The notes: generated by a model from the letters alone, not told the origin. A stretch of 32,288 nt of DNA from a bacterium (GCA_035703895.1 DASSXJ010000011.1:1-32288), one strand, 5' to 3'; counted from the stretch's first letter, positions 1 to 7,637 are shown. A program made the numbers and translations.

Positions 1-263
1 AGGAGGTGTACCGCCCCCGCCGCCGGAGGGAGGAAGACCGCGAGGTCGTCGGCCAGCCGTTCCGCCTGATCGCGGCCGGAGGTCAGGATGAGCCACGCGG
101 GGGCCTGCCCCTCGAAGCGCGTGATGAGGCCGGCGAGGACCAGCGCCTTCGCGGCACCGCTCGGGCCGGCCACCCACGGGCGTTTCCTTCGCTCAAGTTG
201 TTCGCAAACGTAGAGAAACTCCCGCCTGCGCGACAGCAGCGGGAGTATCCCGGACAAGGCCAT
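1..263 (-). CDS. mfd: Transcription-repair coupling factor Mfd, N-terminal fragment (cut by window edge)
   Basis: An open frame of 87 codons runs off the left edge from ATG at 263. The start is well supported: GGAGGA lies 5 nt upstream and a promoter sits just before it. The translation has the first Mfd domain pattern: a short helical start, then WVAGPSGAAKALVLAGL (the degenerate, P-loop-like UvrB-homology segment) and WLILTSGRDQAERLADDL, matching the family's strand followed by 'AE.L..DL'. Mfd releases RNA polymerase stalled at lesions and recruits UvrA; its N-terminal UvrB-like module lacks a working ATPase site, consistent with the poor P-loop here. The helicase and RNAP-binding domains lie outside the window. 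It is probably transcribed separately from the upstream SPFH gene, since it has its own promoter. The identification rests on 87 residues, so an excinuclease-type relative is not excluded. Confidence 0.72.
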   Translation of the reverse strand, partial: MALSGILPLLSRRREFLYVCEQLERRKRPWVAGPSGAAKALVLAGLITRFEGQAPAWLILTSGRDQAERLADDLAVFLPPAAGAVHL

Positions 264-282
264 GAGATTCCTCCGCCCGCTC

Positions 283-312
283 ATTGTACGGGAGGAGCGG
301 AAAACCCGTCAA
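283..312 (-). promoter_or_regulatory. Sigma70-type promoter for mfd
   Basis: On the minus strand, TTGACG (307-312) and TACAAT (283-288) are separated by 18 nt; each matches consensus at 5 of 6 positions. Transcription would begin near 276, giving a ~13-nt leader that still contains the GGAGGA ribosome site before ATG 263. Confidence 0.65.
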
Positions 313-364
313 CCGAGGTGGCGGAACGGTCGTGGGTCTATCGCAATGCCGTCTCGACTCTATC

Positions 365-1267
365 TCACTTCCCGAAGACATCTAGCAGCGGTACCGGACC
401 GCTGCCCGTCACTACGTTCGGCATATGGCCGTCCCATTTGTCCACGGCCTTGAGTTGAGCCTCGATGCGCCGGAGGGCGACCAATTCCGGGGTCACGGCG
501 GTCTTCTGGAGAGTGAGGGCTTGGGCCTGCGCCCGGGCTAGTTCGATCTGCTGTTGGGCCTCAAACTTGACCCGCTCGAGATTCCGTTGGGCCGTGAGCG
601 CGTTCTGCTCGGCCGCGACCTTACCCTCGATCGCGGTGGTAAAGGACTGCGAGAATTGAAACTGCGTGATGCTCGTGGCATCGATCCGCAGCCCGAACGG
701 TTCGACGCGGGCGGCGAGGGTTTTGTCCGCCGTGCTTTTCACCACGGGGCGTTCTTGAATGAGTTGCTGCGCGGTGAACTTGGCGGTGGTGGACTTGATC
801 GTTTCCTGCACGTTCGGAGAAAGAATCCGGGTCTCCGCATCGTTTCTCAAGTTTGTGTAGACTTCCACCACGCGGGCGGGATCGATCTGATAGTTCACGG
901 TCACGCTGGTATGGACGTCCTGCAGATCGGCCGAGGCGGCCTCAATGGCTTCCGCGTGATAGGCCTGGATCTGGACGTTCATGGACACGACCGTTTCGAT
1001 CCACGGCGGAATCATATAGAGTCCGGGCTCTTTCACTTCGCCTGTGGGGGCGCCAAAGCGGAGGACCACGCCGCGGTACCCTGCGGCGACCTGCCCAAAT
1101 GCCTCATCGAGGGTGAAGCCGGCGAGGACGAGCAGCACCGCCAACACCACGGAGGCCGGAGCGGGACCAAGGATGTTGCCGTGAGTATCTCGCCGTAATC
1201 CTGCCAGAATAATCAGCGCGGCCAATCCCACCGACACCAATCCGAGAACCAATTTCAATGTCCCCAT
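365..1267 (-). CDS. SPFH/prohibitin family membrane protein
   Basis: A 300-residue protein with two hydrophobic segments near the N-terminus (about residues 5-25 and 38-55), then an SPFH (Band 7) domain with the typical start GYRGVVLRFG, followed by PGLYMIPPWIETVV. A long Ala/Gln/Glu-rich helical region (about 215-275) would form the coiled coil used for oligomerisation. The C-terminus, HMPNVVTGSGPVPLLDV, resembles many bacterial prohibitin-like proteins. Members form large membrane-attached rings and are linked to membrane microdomains and protease control; the specific role here is unknown. ATG 1267 is preceded by AAAGGGGGGAAG, a strong ribosome site. It lies 63 nt downstream of nadE on the same strand and is probably co-transcribed unless the hairpin in the gap stops transcription. 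Confidence 0.88.
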   Translation of the reverse strand: MGTLKLVLGLVSVGLAALIILAGLRRDTHGNILGPAPASVVLAVLLVLAGFTLDEAFGQVAAGYRGVVLRFGAPTGEVKEPGLYMIPPWIETVVSMNVQIQAYHAEAIEAASADLQDVHTSVTVNYQIDPARVVEVYTNLRNDAETRILSPNVQETIKSTTAKFTAQQLIQERPVVKSTADKTLAARVEPFGLRIDATSITQFQFSQSFTTAIEGKVAAEQNALTAQRNLERVKFEAQQQIELARAQAQALTLQKTAVTPELVALRRIEAQLKAVDKWDGHMPNVVTGSGPVPLLDVFGK

Positions 1268-1297
1268 TGCCTTCCCCCCTTTGTCACATCCGCCCCC

Positions 1298-1317
1298 GGC
1301 CGGCTGAACAGCCGGTC
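1298..1317 (-). terminator. GC-rich hairpin between nadE and the SPFH gene
   Basis: CCGGCT-GAAC-AGCCGG forms a perfect 6-bp stem with a tetraloop (1300-1315), extendable by a G-T and a G-C pair. There is no T-run after it on either strand, so it may be a pause site, processing site or weak attenuator rather than a classical terminator. Confidence 0.3.
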
Positions 1318-1330
1318 AGACCGGGGCCGG

Positions 1331-3112
1331 TTACCGCGCCGCGGGTCGGGTCGGAGACTCCGCGGCGCGCCGGCCGCGGTACCAGTTCGTGATGGGAAGC
1401 CGCCGGTCTTTCCCGAACGCTTTCGGCGTGATCCTGATGCCGGGCGGGGCCTGGCGGCGTTTGTACTCGCTGTGATCCACCATGGCGATCACGCGGGCCA
1501 CCGTGCCGGCATCGTACCCGAGGGCCGCGATCTCTTCCGCGGACCGGTCGTCTTCGACGTAGAGCCGGAGGATCGGATCGAGCACGTCGTAGGGTGGCAG
1601 CATATCCTGGTCGGTCTGGTTCTCCCGCAGCTCCGCGGTCGGGGCGCGATCGAGGACGCCCTGGGGGATGACCGGCCGGCCTTCCCGGGCGTTCCGCCAC
1701 CGCGCCAGCCGGTACACCAGCGTCTTCGGCACGTCCTTGATGACCGCGAAGCCGCCGGCCATGTCCCCGTAGAGGGTGGCATACCCGACGCTCATCTCGC
1801 TCTTGTTGCCCGTCGTGAGCACGAGCCAGCCCAGTTTGTTGGACAACGCCATCAGCAGGTTGCCGCGCGCGCGCGCCTGCAGGTTCTCCTCCGCGACGCC
1901 CGGCGGGCGGCCGGCGAAGGATTTCGCCAGGATCTGCTCGTAGGCGGCCACCGCAGGATCGATCGGCAGCTCGAGGAGCTCGATCCCCAGCGCGTGCGCG
2001 AGATCCTGCGCGTAGCGGCGGCTCGCCTCCGACGTGAACCGGGACGGCAGCGTCACTCCCTTGACCGCCTCCGGCCCGAGGGCATCCGCCGCAACGCACG
2101 CGACGAGCGAGGAATCAACGCCCCCGCTCAACCCCAGCACCACGGTGCGCAGGCCGTTCTTGCGCACGTAGTCGCGGGTGCCCAGCACGAGGGCCCGGTA
2201 CACTTCTTCGACCTCGTCCGGCGGCTCCAGTACCGGGGATCCCGCCCGCGACGCCCCAGGCTCCGCGTGCGCAGCCCGGCCGTCGCGGGAGAGGGTGAAC
2301 ACGGGGGCACGCACCCCCTCGCTCTGCAGCGCATCAGGAGTCCGGATCGGGTTGTACCGCCGGATCCCGCGGATTGCGTCGATGTCCAAATCGACGGTGA
2401 CCAACGCCTCCTCGAACGCAGGCCCGCGGCCGATCACGCCTCCGGTGGCATCGACGATCACGCCGAGCCCGTCGAACAACAATTCATCTTGGCCGCCGAC
2501 GAGGTTGTTGTACGCGATCGCGATCGCATAATCGCGCGCCCGGGTCTTGAGCATCTCCTCGCGGACGCGCCACTTGCCGGCGCAGTAGGGAGAGCCGTTG
2601 ATATTGATGGCGACGAGCGCGCCGGCGAGCGCCTGGGCCAGCAGCGGGCCGCCCGGCGCCCAGATGTCCTCGCAGATGTTCACGGCGACCGGCACGCCGT
2701 GGATGACGTACACGGGAGATTCGGTCCCTGGTTGAAAGTACCGCTTCTCGTCGAAGACGCCGTAGTTGGGCAGCCGCATCTTCCGGTACACGCCGGCGAT
2801 GCGGCGTTCGGACAGGACCGCGGCGGCATTGTAGAGGTGGTCTCCGGAGTCGACGAATCCCACGACCGCCGCGGTGCTCTCGGCGTGTCGCGCGATTTCG
2901 TCAAGGCAAGACAGATTCTCGCTGATGAAGTCCGATTTGATCAGGAGGTCTTCGGGAGGGTACCCCGTGATCGCGAGTTCCGGAAATGAGACGACGTCGG
3001 CCCCCAACCCCTGGGCTTCTCCGAGCCGCTCGATGATCTTCCGGGTGTTGCCCTCGAAGTCACCGACGGTCGTGTTGATCTGCGCCATCGCGATCCGAAA
3101 CCGCGTCGTCAT
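1331..3112 (-). CDS. nadE: Glutamine-dependent NAD+ synthetase
   Basis: A two-domain enzyme of 593 residues that makes NAD+ from nicotinate adenine dinucleotide, ATP and glutamine. The N-terminal nitrilase-fold glutaminase carries the full triad: Glu45 (FPELAITGYPPEDL), Lys111 (KMRLPNYGVFDEKRYF) and Cys147 (VNICEDIWAPGG). The synthetase domain has the PP-loop SGGVDSS (329-335) and the downstream TGNKSEMSVGY segment. Length is normal for the glutamine-dependent class. Start choice: an in-frame GTG exists at 3145, but a TATAAT lies at 3149-3154, placing that GTG at or upstream of the RNA start. ATG 3112, preceded by GGTGAG and beginning MTTRFRIAMAQ, fits both the family and the promoter. Ammonia would be channelled from the glutaminase site to the synthetase site. 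Confidence 0.95.
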   Translation of the reverse strand: MTTRFRIAMAQINTTVGDFEGNTRKIIERLGEAQGLGADVVSFPELAITGYPPEDLLIKSDFISENLSCLDEIARHAESTAAVVGFVDSGDHLYNAAAVLSERRIAGVYRKMRLPNYGVFDEKRYFQPGTESPVYVIHGVPVAVNICEDIWAPGGPLLAQALAGALVAININGSPYCAGKWRVREEMLKTRARDYAIAIAYNNLVGGQDELLFDGLGVIVDATGGVIGRGPAFEEALVTVDLDIDAIRGIRRYNPIRTPDALQSEGVRAPVFTLSRDGRAAHAEPGASRAGSPVLEPPDEVEEVYRALVLGTRDYVRKNGLRTVVLGLSGGVDSSLVACVAADALGPEAVKGVTLPSRFTSEASRRYAQDLAHALGIELLELPIDPAVAAYEQILAKSFAGRPPGVAEENLQARARGNLLMALSNKLGWLVLTTGNKSEMSVGYATLYGDMAGGFAVIKDVPKTLVYRLARWRNAREGRPVIPQGVLDRAPTAELRENQTDQDMLPPYDVLDPILRLYVEDDRSAEEIAALGYDAGTVARVIAMVDHSEYKRRQAPPGIRITPKAFGKDRRLPITNWYRGRRAAESPTRPAAR

Positions 3113-3148
3113 CGTATGCTCACCGGCAGCCGAAGTCTCGGCCACTCT

Positions 3149-3178
3149 ATTATAGCCGATGCCCCCTTTGGGGGTCAG
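3149..3178 (-). promoter_or_regulatory. Promoter for nadE
   Basis: A perfect -10 TATAAT (3149-3154, minus strand) with CTGACC (3173-3178, 4/6 match) 18 nt upstream. It lies in the glnA-nadE gap and gives a ~30-nt leader to ATG 3112. The -35 match is modest. Confidence 0.55.
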
Positions 3179-3193
3179 GCAGACCCTCGGGTG

Positions 3194-3211
3194 CGCCGGC
3201 TCGGGCCGGCG
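3194..3211. repeat. Inverted repeat in the glnA-nadE gap
   Basis: CGCCGGC-TCGG-GCCGGCG, a 7-bp perfect stem with a 4-nt loop. It lies between the glnA terminator hairpin and the nadE promoter. It lacks a T-run; it could be an extra termination hairpin or a protein site. Confidence 0.35.
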
Positions 3212-3239
3212 GAGGATCGGCGTTCCAGGATAAAGGCGA

Positions 3240-3263
3240 GAGCCCCGCCGTCCGGCGGGGCCC
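3240..3263 (-). terminator. Intrinsic terminator after glnA
   Basis: On the minus strand GCCCCGCC-GGAC-GGCGGGGC forms an 8-bp GC stem (3242-3261), extendable to 10 with one wobble, followed closely by CTCTCGCCTTTATCC. It begins about 23 nt past the glnA stop. The T-run is short. Confidence 0.6.
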
Positions 3264-3285
3264 TAGTCCCATTCGCGGCTCGGTC

Positions 3286-4728
3286 TCAGACGTCGTAGTA
3301 CAAGAAGAACTCGTACGGGACCGGCCGGATGTTGACCTCATGCAGCTCCTTCGTGCGTTTGTAGTCGAGCCAGGTGTCGAGCAGGTCACGGGTGAACACG
3401 TCGCCCTCCAGCAGGAACTCGTGGTCGGCCTCGAGGGCGGCGAGCGCGGCACCGAGAGACCCGGGGACGCTCTTGATCTTGGCGGCTTCTTCCGGCGCCA
3501 GCTCGTACGTGTTCTTGTCGAGCGGGCCGAACCCGGCCTTGACCGGATCGATCTTGCGCTTGATGCCGTCCAACCCGGCCATCAGCATCGCGGCGAAGGC
3601 CAGATACGGGTTGCAGGTCGCGTCGGGACACCGGAACTCGACTCGCTTGCTCGCCGCCGCGGCGGGGCCAGAGAAGTACATGGGAATCCGGACTGCGGCG
3701 CTCCGGTTCCGCTGGCTGAATGCGATGTTGACCGGCGCCTCGTAGTGGGGGACCAGCCGCCGGTACGAGTTCGTGGTGCACGCGCACAGCCCCAGGAGCG
3801 CGTCGACATGGGTGAGCAGCCCGCCGATGTAATAGAGCGCGTCCTGGCTGAGCTCGGCGTATCCGCCCTCGCGGTAGAAGACGTTCTGGCCGCCCTTCCA
3901 GAGGCTGATGTGGGTGTGCATGCCGGTGCCGTTGTCGCCGAAGAGGGGCTTCGGCATGAACGTCGCCGTCAGCCCGTGGCGCCGCGCGACGTTCTTGACG
4001 ATGTATTTGTAGCTGAGCAGGCTGTCCGCCATCCGGGTGAGGGTGTTGTACTTCATGTCGATCTCGCCCTGCCCGGCGTGCCCCACCTCATGGTGCTGCA
4101 TCTCCACCTCGATGCCCCAATTCTCCATCTCCAGGACCATCTCGCTTCGGAGATCGAGGTGGATGTCGGCCGGCGGCACGGGGAAGTAGCCTTCCTTCAC
4201 GCGCATGCGGTTCCCCAAGCCCGGCTGCCCGCTGTTCCAGGTCGCCTCCTGCGAATCGATGCTGTAGCCCATCCGGTGCGGCAGGACCTCGTACTGCACG
4301 TTGCTGAACACGAAGAACTCGGCCTCGGGCCCGAAGTACGATGTATCGGCCACGCCGGATGTCTTAAGATATTCCTCGGCCTTCTGAGCCACGTGGCGCG
4401 GGTCCCGCGTGTAGGGCTTCTGCGCGATCGGGTCGTTCACGTTGCAGATGACGGACAGGGTCGGGATCGTGCAGAAGGGATCCGGCCGCGCCGTCGCCGG
4501 GTCGGGCATCAGGAGCATGTCGCTCTCCTGGATCGCCTGGAAGCCGCGGATGCTGCTCCCGTCGAACCCGATCCCCCGGATGAACGTCTTTTCGTCCACC
4601 TGGCTGGCTGGGAGGGTTGCATGCTGCCAGGTTCCCGGCACGTCGACAAATTTCAGGTCCACCATCTTGACGCCGTGTTCCTTGATATATGCTACGATCT
4701 CGCGCGCCGTCATCTCCTTGCCTGCCAT
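3286..4728 (-). CDS. glnA: Glutamine synthetase, type I
   Basis: Makes glutamine from glutamate, ammonia and ATP in a cytoplasmic dodecamer. The 480-residue protein has the GS-I signatures in order: GFDGSSIRGFQAIQESDM near the N-terminus, the ATP-site stretch MPKPLFGDNGTGMHTHISLW, the NRSAAVRIP loop, and EFRCPDATCNPYLAFAA. KNTYELAPEE near residue 408 matches the region holding the adenylylated Tyr of the enterobacterial enzyme (KNLYDLPPEE), so modification control is possible though not shown. The open frame continues to 4872, but a strong promoter at 4855-4883 puts that ATG outside the transcript; ATG 4728 has GGAGG at good spacing (GGAGGTGGAGGA-ATG). It is monocistronic, with its own promoter, structured leader and terminator, and directs fixed nitrogen to glutamine, which nadE next door also uses. 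Confidence 0.96.
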   Translation of the reverse strand: MAGKEMTAREIVAYIKEHGVKMVDLKFVDVPGTWQHATLPASQVDEKTFIRGIGFDGSSIRGFQAIQESDMLLMPDPATARPDPFCTIPTLSVICNVNDPIAQKPYTRDPRHVAQKAEEYLKTSGVADTSYFGPEAEFFVFSNVQYEVLPHRMGYSIDSQEATWNSGQPGLGNRMRVKEGYFPVPPADIHLDLRSEMVLEMENWGIEVEMQHHEVGHAGQGEIDMKYNTLTRMADSLLSYKYIVKNVARRHGLTATFMPKPLFGDNGTGMHTHISLWKGGQNVFYREGGYAELSQDALYYIGGLLTHVDALLGLCACTTNSYRRLVPHYEAPVNIAFSQRNRSAAVRIPMYFSGPAAAASKRVEFRCPDATCNPYLAFAAMLMAGLDGIKRKIDPVKAGFGPLDKNTYELAPEEAAKIKSVPGSLGAALAALEADHEFLLEGDVFTRDLLDTWLDYKRTKELHEVNIRPVPYEFFLYYDV

Positions 4729-4848
4729 TCCTCCACCTCCGCGTCCCGCCGGGGACAGAGTTGCCCGGTTAAAGGCACACAAAAAGCCCCCCGTGGCGCG
4801 CGCCGCGCCCCGAGAGGCATCTCGGCCTTTCGGAACTGCTGTAGACTC
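4729..4848 (-). promoter_or_regulatory. Structured 5' leader of glnA
   Basis: The predicted transcript start near 4848 leaves ~120 nt before ATG 4728. Minus-strand hairpins in it are CCGAGA-TGCC-TCTCGG (4810-4825), GGCGCG-GCG-CGCGCC (4795-4809) and GTCCC-CGGC-GGGAC (4743-4756) just before the ribosome site. A T5 tract (4781-4785) follows a G6 run. It does not match the glnA/Downstream-peptide glutamine riboswitch consensus that I know. It may be an attenuator or RNA-binding-protein target; function unproven. Confidence 0.4.
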
Positions 4849-4854
4849 GAAGGA

Positions 4855-4883
4855 TTTATACCATGCGAGCATGACGAAGTCAA
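4855..4883 (-). promoter_or_regulatory. Strong sigma70-type promoter for glnA
   Basis: TTGACT (4878-4883) and TATAAA (4855-4860) on the minus strand are separated by exactly 17 nt, each 5/6 to consensus. It fixes the glnA start at ATG 4728 rather than 4872. Confidence 0.75.
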
Positions 4884-4932
4884 CCGCTCTGGGGACCGCA
4901 TATTTGCTGGCGAATCTGCGTGCGGGGTTACC

Positions 4933-5298
4933 TCAGCGACGCCTTGGGCGAGGCCTCCCCACCGCGGGCTGTTTCGGCGGGAGCGTCGAGACGAAGGCGA
5001 TGCCCCGCTGCACCCATTTCGCGAGCGCCGCATCGGTGCGGTAGCCTGCGCGGTCGACGTACACAAAGCCGGCCAGGGGACGGCCGGCGAATTCCATCGG
5101 CCGCGCGTGCGGCAGTGCCAGCGCCCGCTTGTACGCGTCGGGTCCGACGCGAACCATAAAGGCAATGCTGGTGAGGCCGCAGCACATCCTGCCGTTCACC
5201 ATGAAGGACAGCCCGCCCACCATCTTCTTCTCGACGACGTCCCGCCGCCGGGAGAGGATCCGCCGCACACGTGCGGCGGTCTTCTCGTCGTAGCCCAT
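4933..5298 (-). CDS. TfoX N-terminal domain family protein
   Basis: A 121-residue protein matching the stand-alone TfoX_N fold: helix with RVRRILSR, then EKKMVGGLSFMVNGRMCCGL and MVRVGPDAYKRALALPHARPM, then GRPLAGFVYVD. In gamma-proteobacteria this domain is part of the competence regulator TfoX/Sxy, but isolated domains of this size are widespread and their role is unknown. No DNA-binding motif is evident. The last ~15 residues are Pro/Arg-rich. It begins 28 nt after the DinB stop, so the two are probably one transcript; ATG 5298 has no good ribosome site, which fits reinitiation. It ends just before the glnA promoter. Confidence 0.82.
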   Translation of the reverse strand: MGYDEKTAARVRRILSRRRDVVEKKMVGGLSFMVNGRMCCGLTSIAFMVRVGPDAYKRALALPHARPMEFAGRPLAGFVYVDRAGYRTDAALAKWVQRGIAFVSTLPPKQPAVGRPRPRRR

Positions 5299-5326
5299 GA
5301 CGGGTCAGGCGCCCCGGCGGGGACGA

Positions 5327-5800
5327 TTAGCCGAACAGCCTGGGCTTGCCGAGCAGCGCACGCAGGGACGTCATCTTCCCGATGTGATACCACCGGTGGG
5401 CATTGGAGAAGGCAAACGCCCCCGCCACATTGTTCCAAAACCCGCGCGGCCCTTCGTTTGGCGCATCCAAATTGGCCTCCGCGACCACGCGCATCAAGGC
5501 CTCGTGGGTGTCGTCGAAGGCTTGCACCACCTCGGTGAGCGGCGGGTAGTCTGCCGCGCCGCCGGTCCCGGTTTTAAAGAGGACGGGGTAACGCTCGGGC
5601 AGGGTGGTGGCTGAGGTCACGCCTACTCGCTTGACAAAGTTCGAGTTGGCGACGGCCAGATGCCCGACCTGCCATATGATCGGGGAGAGCATCGTGTTCG
5701 GCATCCGGCGCGCCTCTTCCTCTGAGATCTCGCTCAGTATCAGCTTGACGACCTGGTGTGAGCCGCCGAGCGAATGCTGGATCAGGTCCCGATTCTCCAC
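5327..5800 (-). CDS. DinB-family (putative metal-dependent) protein
   Basis: A 157-residue four-helix-bundle protein of the DinB/YfiT type. Helix 1 starts LIQHSLGGSHQVVKLIL; IIWQVGHLAVANSNF holds the first metal-type His, and the last helix, AHRWYHIGKMTSLRALLGKP, holds the other two (NAHxxxH-like). Members include thiol transferases and many uncharacterised proteins; a substrate cannot be assigned. GTG 5800 is chosen because AAGGAGG lies 8 nt upstream and the domain starts there; the longer frame to 6028 reads antisense to the ANTAR gene's basic tail. It follows that gene by 55 nt. Confidence 0.82.
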   Translation of the reverse strand: MENRDLIQHSLGGSHQVVKLILSEISEEEARRMPNTMLSPIIWQVGHLAVANSNFVKRVGVTSATTLPERYPVLFKTGTGGAADYPPLTEVVQAFDDTHEALMRVVAEANLDAPNEGPRGFWNNVAGAFAFSNAHRWYHIGKMTSLRALLGKPRLFG

Positions 5801-5855
5801 AACGACCGCCTCCTTGGGTTCTCTTACAGCAATACCGAACGCGCTGTACCGTGTG

Positions 5856-7634
5856 CTACCGGGATTTCCGCCCGCGCATGCGGGCGACAGGCCGCCGGCG
5901 TCGCTGGACCGTCCGGGGCGAGCGCCGCGCCCGTGTCGACGCGCCCTTGGCCGCCCGCGTCGAGCGCGTCCGTGTCCCCTTTTTCGCCGCTCGCGCCGCG
6001 CGCGCGCGCGCCGGCGGGCGCGCGCCATCCCCGCGTGCCTGCACGGCGCCGCCCACGGGCACGAGTTCGTACCGGGCGGTGGGGGCCGGCGTCGAGGATC
6101 CCCTGACGGTGCCCGGGAAGATCCGGAATACCGGGCAGAGGATCACCTCGATCCTCCCGCCGCCGGGCGCGAACAACGCCGGGAGGTAGAGCGTGCGCAG
6201 ACCCACGATCGTGATCGCGCCCGACGGGGGCGTCGACAACCACCGGCGGGTCATCTCGTACGCGGGGGTCCCGGGAATGGTGACCGCGGTGATGCGGGTG
6301 CGGCCGGCGGCGTCCCCAAATGCGAAGAGGAACGGTCGGCCCTCCACGAACCGGCTTCGCCCTCCGTAGAATCGTCCGGTCATGTACACGTAGGCGGTCT
6401 CGAGCGGGGGGACGTCGCGAAACGTCATGACCGTCCCCGTGACCGCCATCTTCGTTCGCGGCTGCGCGTCCGCGAAGGGCATCCGGTGGACGCTCTCGAT
6501 CTCGGCCCACTCCTCGCCTCCGGGCGCATCGAGCGGGATCGGGGGGAACGTGAGCCCCCGTTCCGTGGTGACGCTCCGAACCGGGTGCACCTCCAGGAGA
6601 TGCGGGATGATGGGGTGCCTGGCCGATGCGTGATCGGGGAGCAGGCGAAGCTGACCGGTGACCGTGACCCGCTGCTGGGTGGTGATCACCTCATCCAGGA
6701 GATGTGAGTACACGCTGTGACCGGTCCCCCCGGCGGCGAGCGCCCCGGGACGGAGTGCATTCTGAATGATGCATCCTACGGCCATCTCGCCCTCGCCCAC
6801 GGCGGGCGCGGGTGCGATGCCGAAGGCGATCCCCAATCCATACTCTCCGTCCTGCGTCCTGCCCGTGACATATCCCTCGAGGGTCACGTCGTAGCCGGGG
6901 GGTGGGGGGAGGTATGCCAGAGGGTCGGCGCCCGAGATCGAGAGGTCCGGGGCCCCGGGCGCGCCGATGAATACCCGGGCGGCGCACAGTACCCGTAGCA
7001 GATCCGCCGGCGTGCGGGCGTCGATCCGCCCGGCCGAGGGAGGGGCGGAGTGTTGGCGGAGCTCATCCGAGACCAGGATCGCCTTGGCGATCTCGCGCAT
7101 CGGCGTCCTCGTGTTGCGGCTCTGCCGCTGGATCCGGAGAAACGCTTCCGGCTCATCGACCCCTTCGCGCTTCATCAAAATGCCTTTGGCCCGCTCCACC
7201 AGCTTCCGGGTCTCCAAGGTCTCCTTGAGGGTGCCGACCTCATGCTGGAGCGCGCGGAGCTCCTGGAACCGGGCCATCGCGACCTCGATCACCGGGATGA
7301 GCTCAGCCTCCCGCACGGGCTTGACGAGATACGCCAGAACCCCGGACTCCTGGGCGCGCTGAACGAGATCGCGCTCGCTCCACGCCGTCAGCAGGATGAT
7401 CGGTTTCGGCGTTCGGGCCATGATCGTGGACGCCGCGGCGATGCCGTCGAGCCCCGGCATCTTGATGTCCATGAAGATCAGATCGGGAGAGGTCTTCCCC
7501 GCCAAGGTCACCGCCTGTTCGCCGTCCGATGCCTCACCGACCACCTTGTAGCCGTGCTCCTCGAGCATCGTGCGAAGACCCATCCGGATCACGGGCTCGT
7601 CGTCGGCGATCAGAATGCGCATCGCGTCGGCCAC
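5856..7634 (-). CDS. ANTAR-type response regulator with large unknown C-terminal region
   Basis: A 592-residue protein. Residues 5-120 are a receiver domain: acidic Asp11/Asp12, phospho-acceptor Asp56 (DLIFMDIKMPG), Thr83 and Lys105 (LVKPV). Residues ~130-190 are an ANTAR RNA-binding domain (LVERAKGILMKREGVDEPEA, then SRN). Typical ANTAR regulators end here at ~190-200 residues. This one continues with ~320 residues I do not recognise; they contain repeated beta-strand-like segments around VTG (GYVTGRT, VTVTGQLRL, MAVTGTVMTF, YMTGRFYG) and HPIIPHLLEVHPV, vaguely OB-fold-like. The final ~62 residues (531-592) are Arg/Ala/Lys-rich, likely disordered and nucleic-acid-binding. GTG 7634 is chosen for GGGGAG upstream; ATG 7622 is the alternative. 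It follows the kinase by 3 nt and should be its partner, acting by RNA binding or antitermination (family knowledge). Confidence 0.85.
   Translation of the reverse strand: MADAMRILIADDEPVIRMGLRTMLEEHGYKVVGEASDGEQAVTLAGKTSPDLIFMDIKMPGLDGIAAASTIMARTPKPIILLTAWSERDLVQRAQESGVLAYLVKPVREAELIPVIEVAMARFQELRALQHEVGTLKETLETRKLVERAKGILMKREGVDEPEAFLRIQRQSRNTRTPMREIAKAILVSDELRQHSAPPSAGRIDARTPADLLRVLCAARVFIGAPGAPDLSISGADPLAYLPPPPGYDVTLEGYVTGRTQDGEYGLGIAFGIAPAPAVGEGEMAVGCIIQNALRPGALAAGGTGHSVYSHLLDEVITTQQRVTVTGQLRLLPDHASARHPIIPHLLEVHPVRSVTTERGLTFPPIPLDAPGGEEWAEIESVHRMPFADAQPRTKMAVTGTVMTFRDVPPLETAYVYMTGRFYGGRSRFVEGRPFLFAFGDAAGRTRITAVTIPGTPAYEMTRRWLSTPPSGAITIVGLRTLYLPALFAPGGGRIEVILCPVFRIFPGTVRGSSTPAPTARYELVPVGGAVQARGDGARPPARARAARAAKKGTRTRSTRAAKGASTRARRSPRTVQRRRRPVARMRGRKSR
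5997..6011. repeat. Alternating CG run
   Basis: Fifteen bases of alternating C and G, in a wider GC-only stretch (5992-6027), inside the segment encoding the Ala/Arg tail of the ANTAR protein. Such runs are prone to slippage, so tail length may vary between strains or assemblies. Confidence 0.7.
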
Positions 7635-7637
7635 GGT

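Noticed and set aside
1472-2989. 505-codon plus-strand frame opposite nadE
   Set aside because: Antisense shadow in GC-rich sequence: Arg/His/Gly-rich and without recognisable motifs, while the minus strand encodes a complete NAD synthetase.
4743-4825. ANTAR-target dual hexaloop motif in the glnA leader
   Set aside because: Two hairpins can be drawn with 6-nt loops, but one lacks G at position 4 and the other lacks A at position 1, so the consensus is not met.
4729-4872. 48-residue N-terminal extension of glutamine synthetase
   Set aside because: Its ATG lies inside the promoter, and the extension is unlike the family; ATG 4728 has a strong ribosome site.
3340-5538. 732-codon plus-strand frame across glnA, the tfoX-like gene and part of dinB
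   Set aside because: Spans three well-supported minus-strand genes and their promoter; low-complexity shadow translation.
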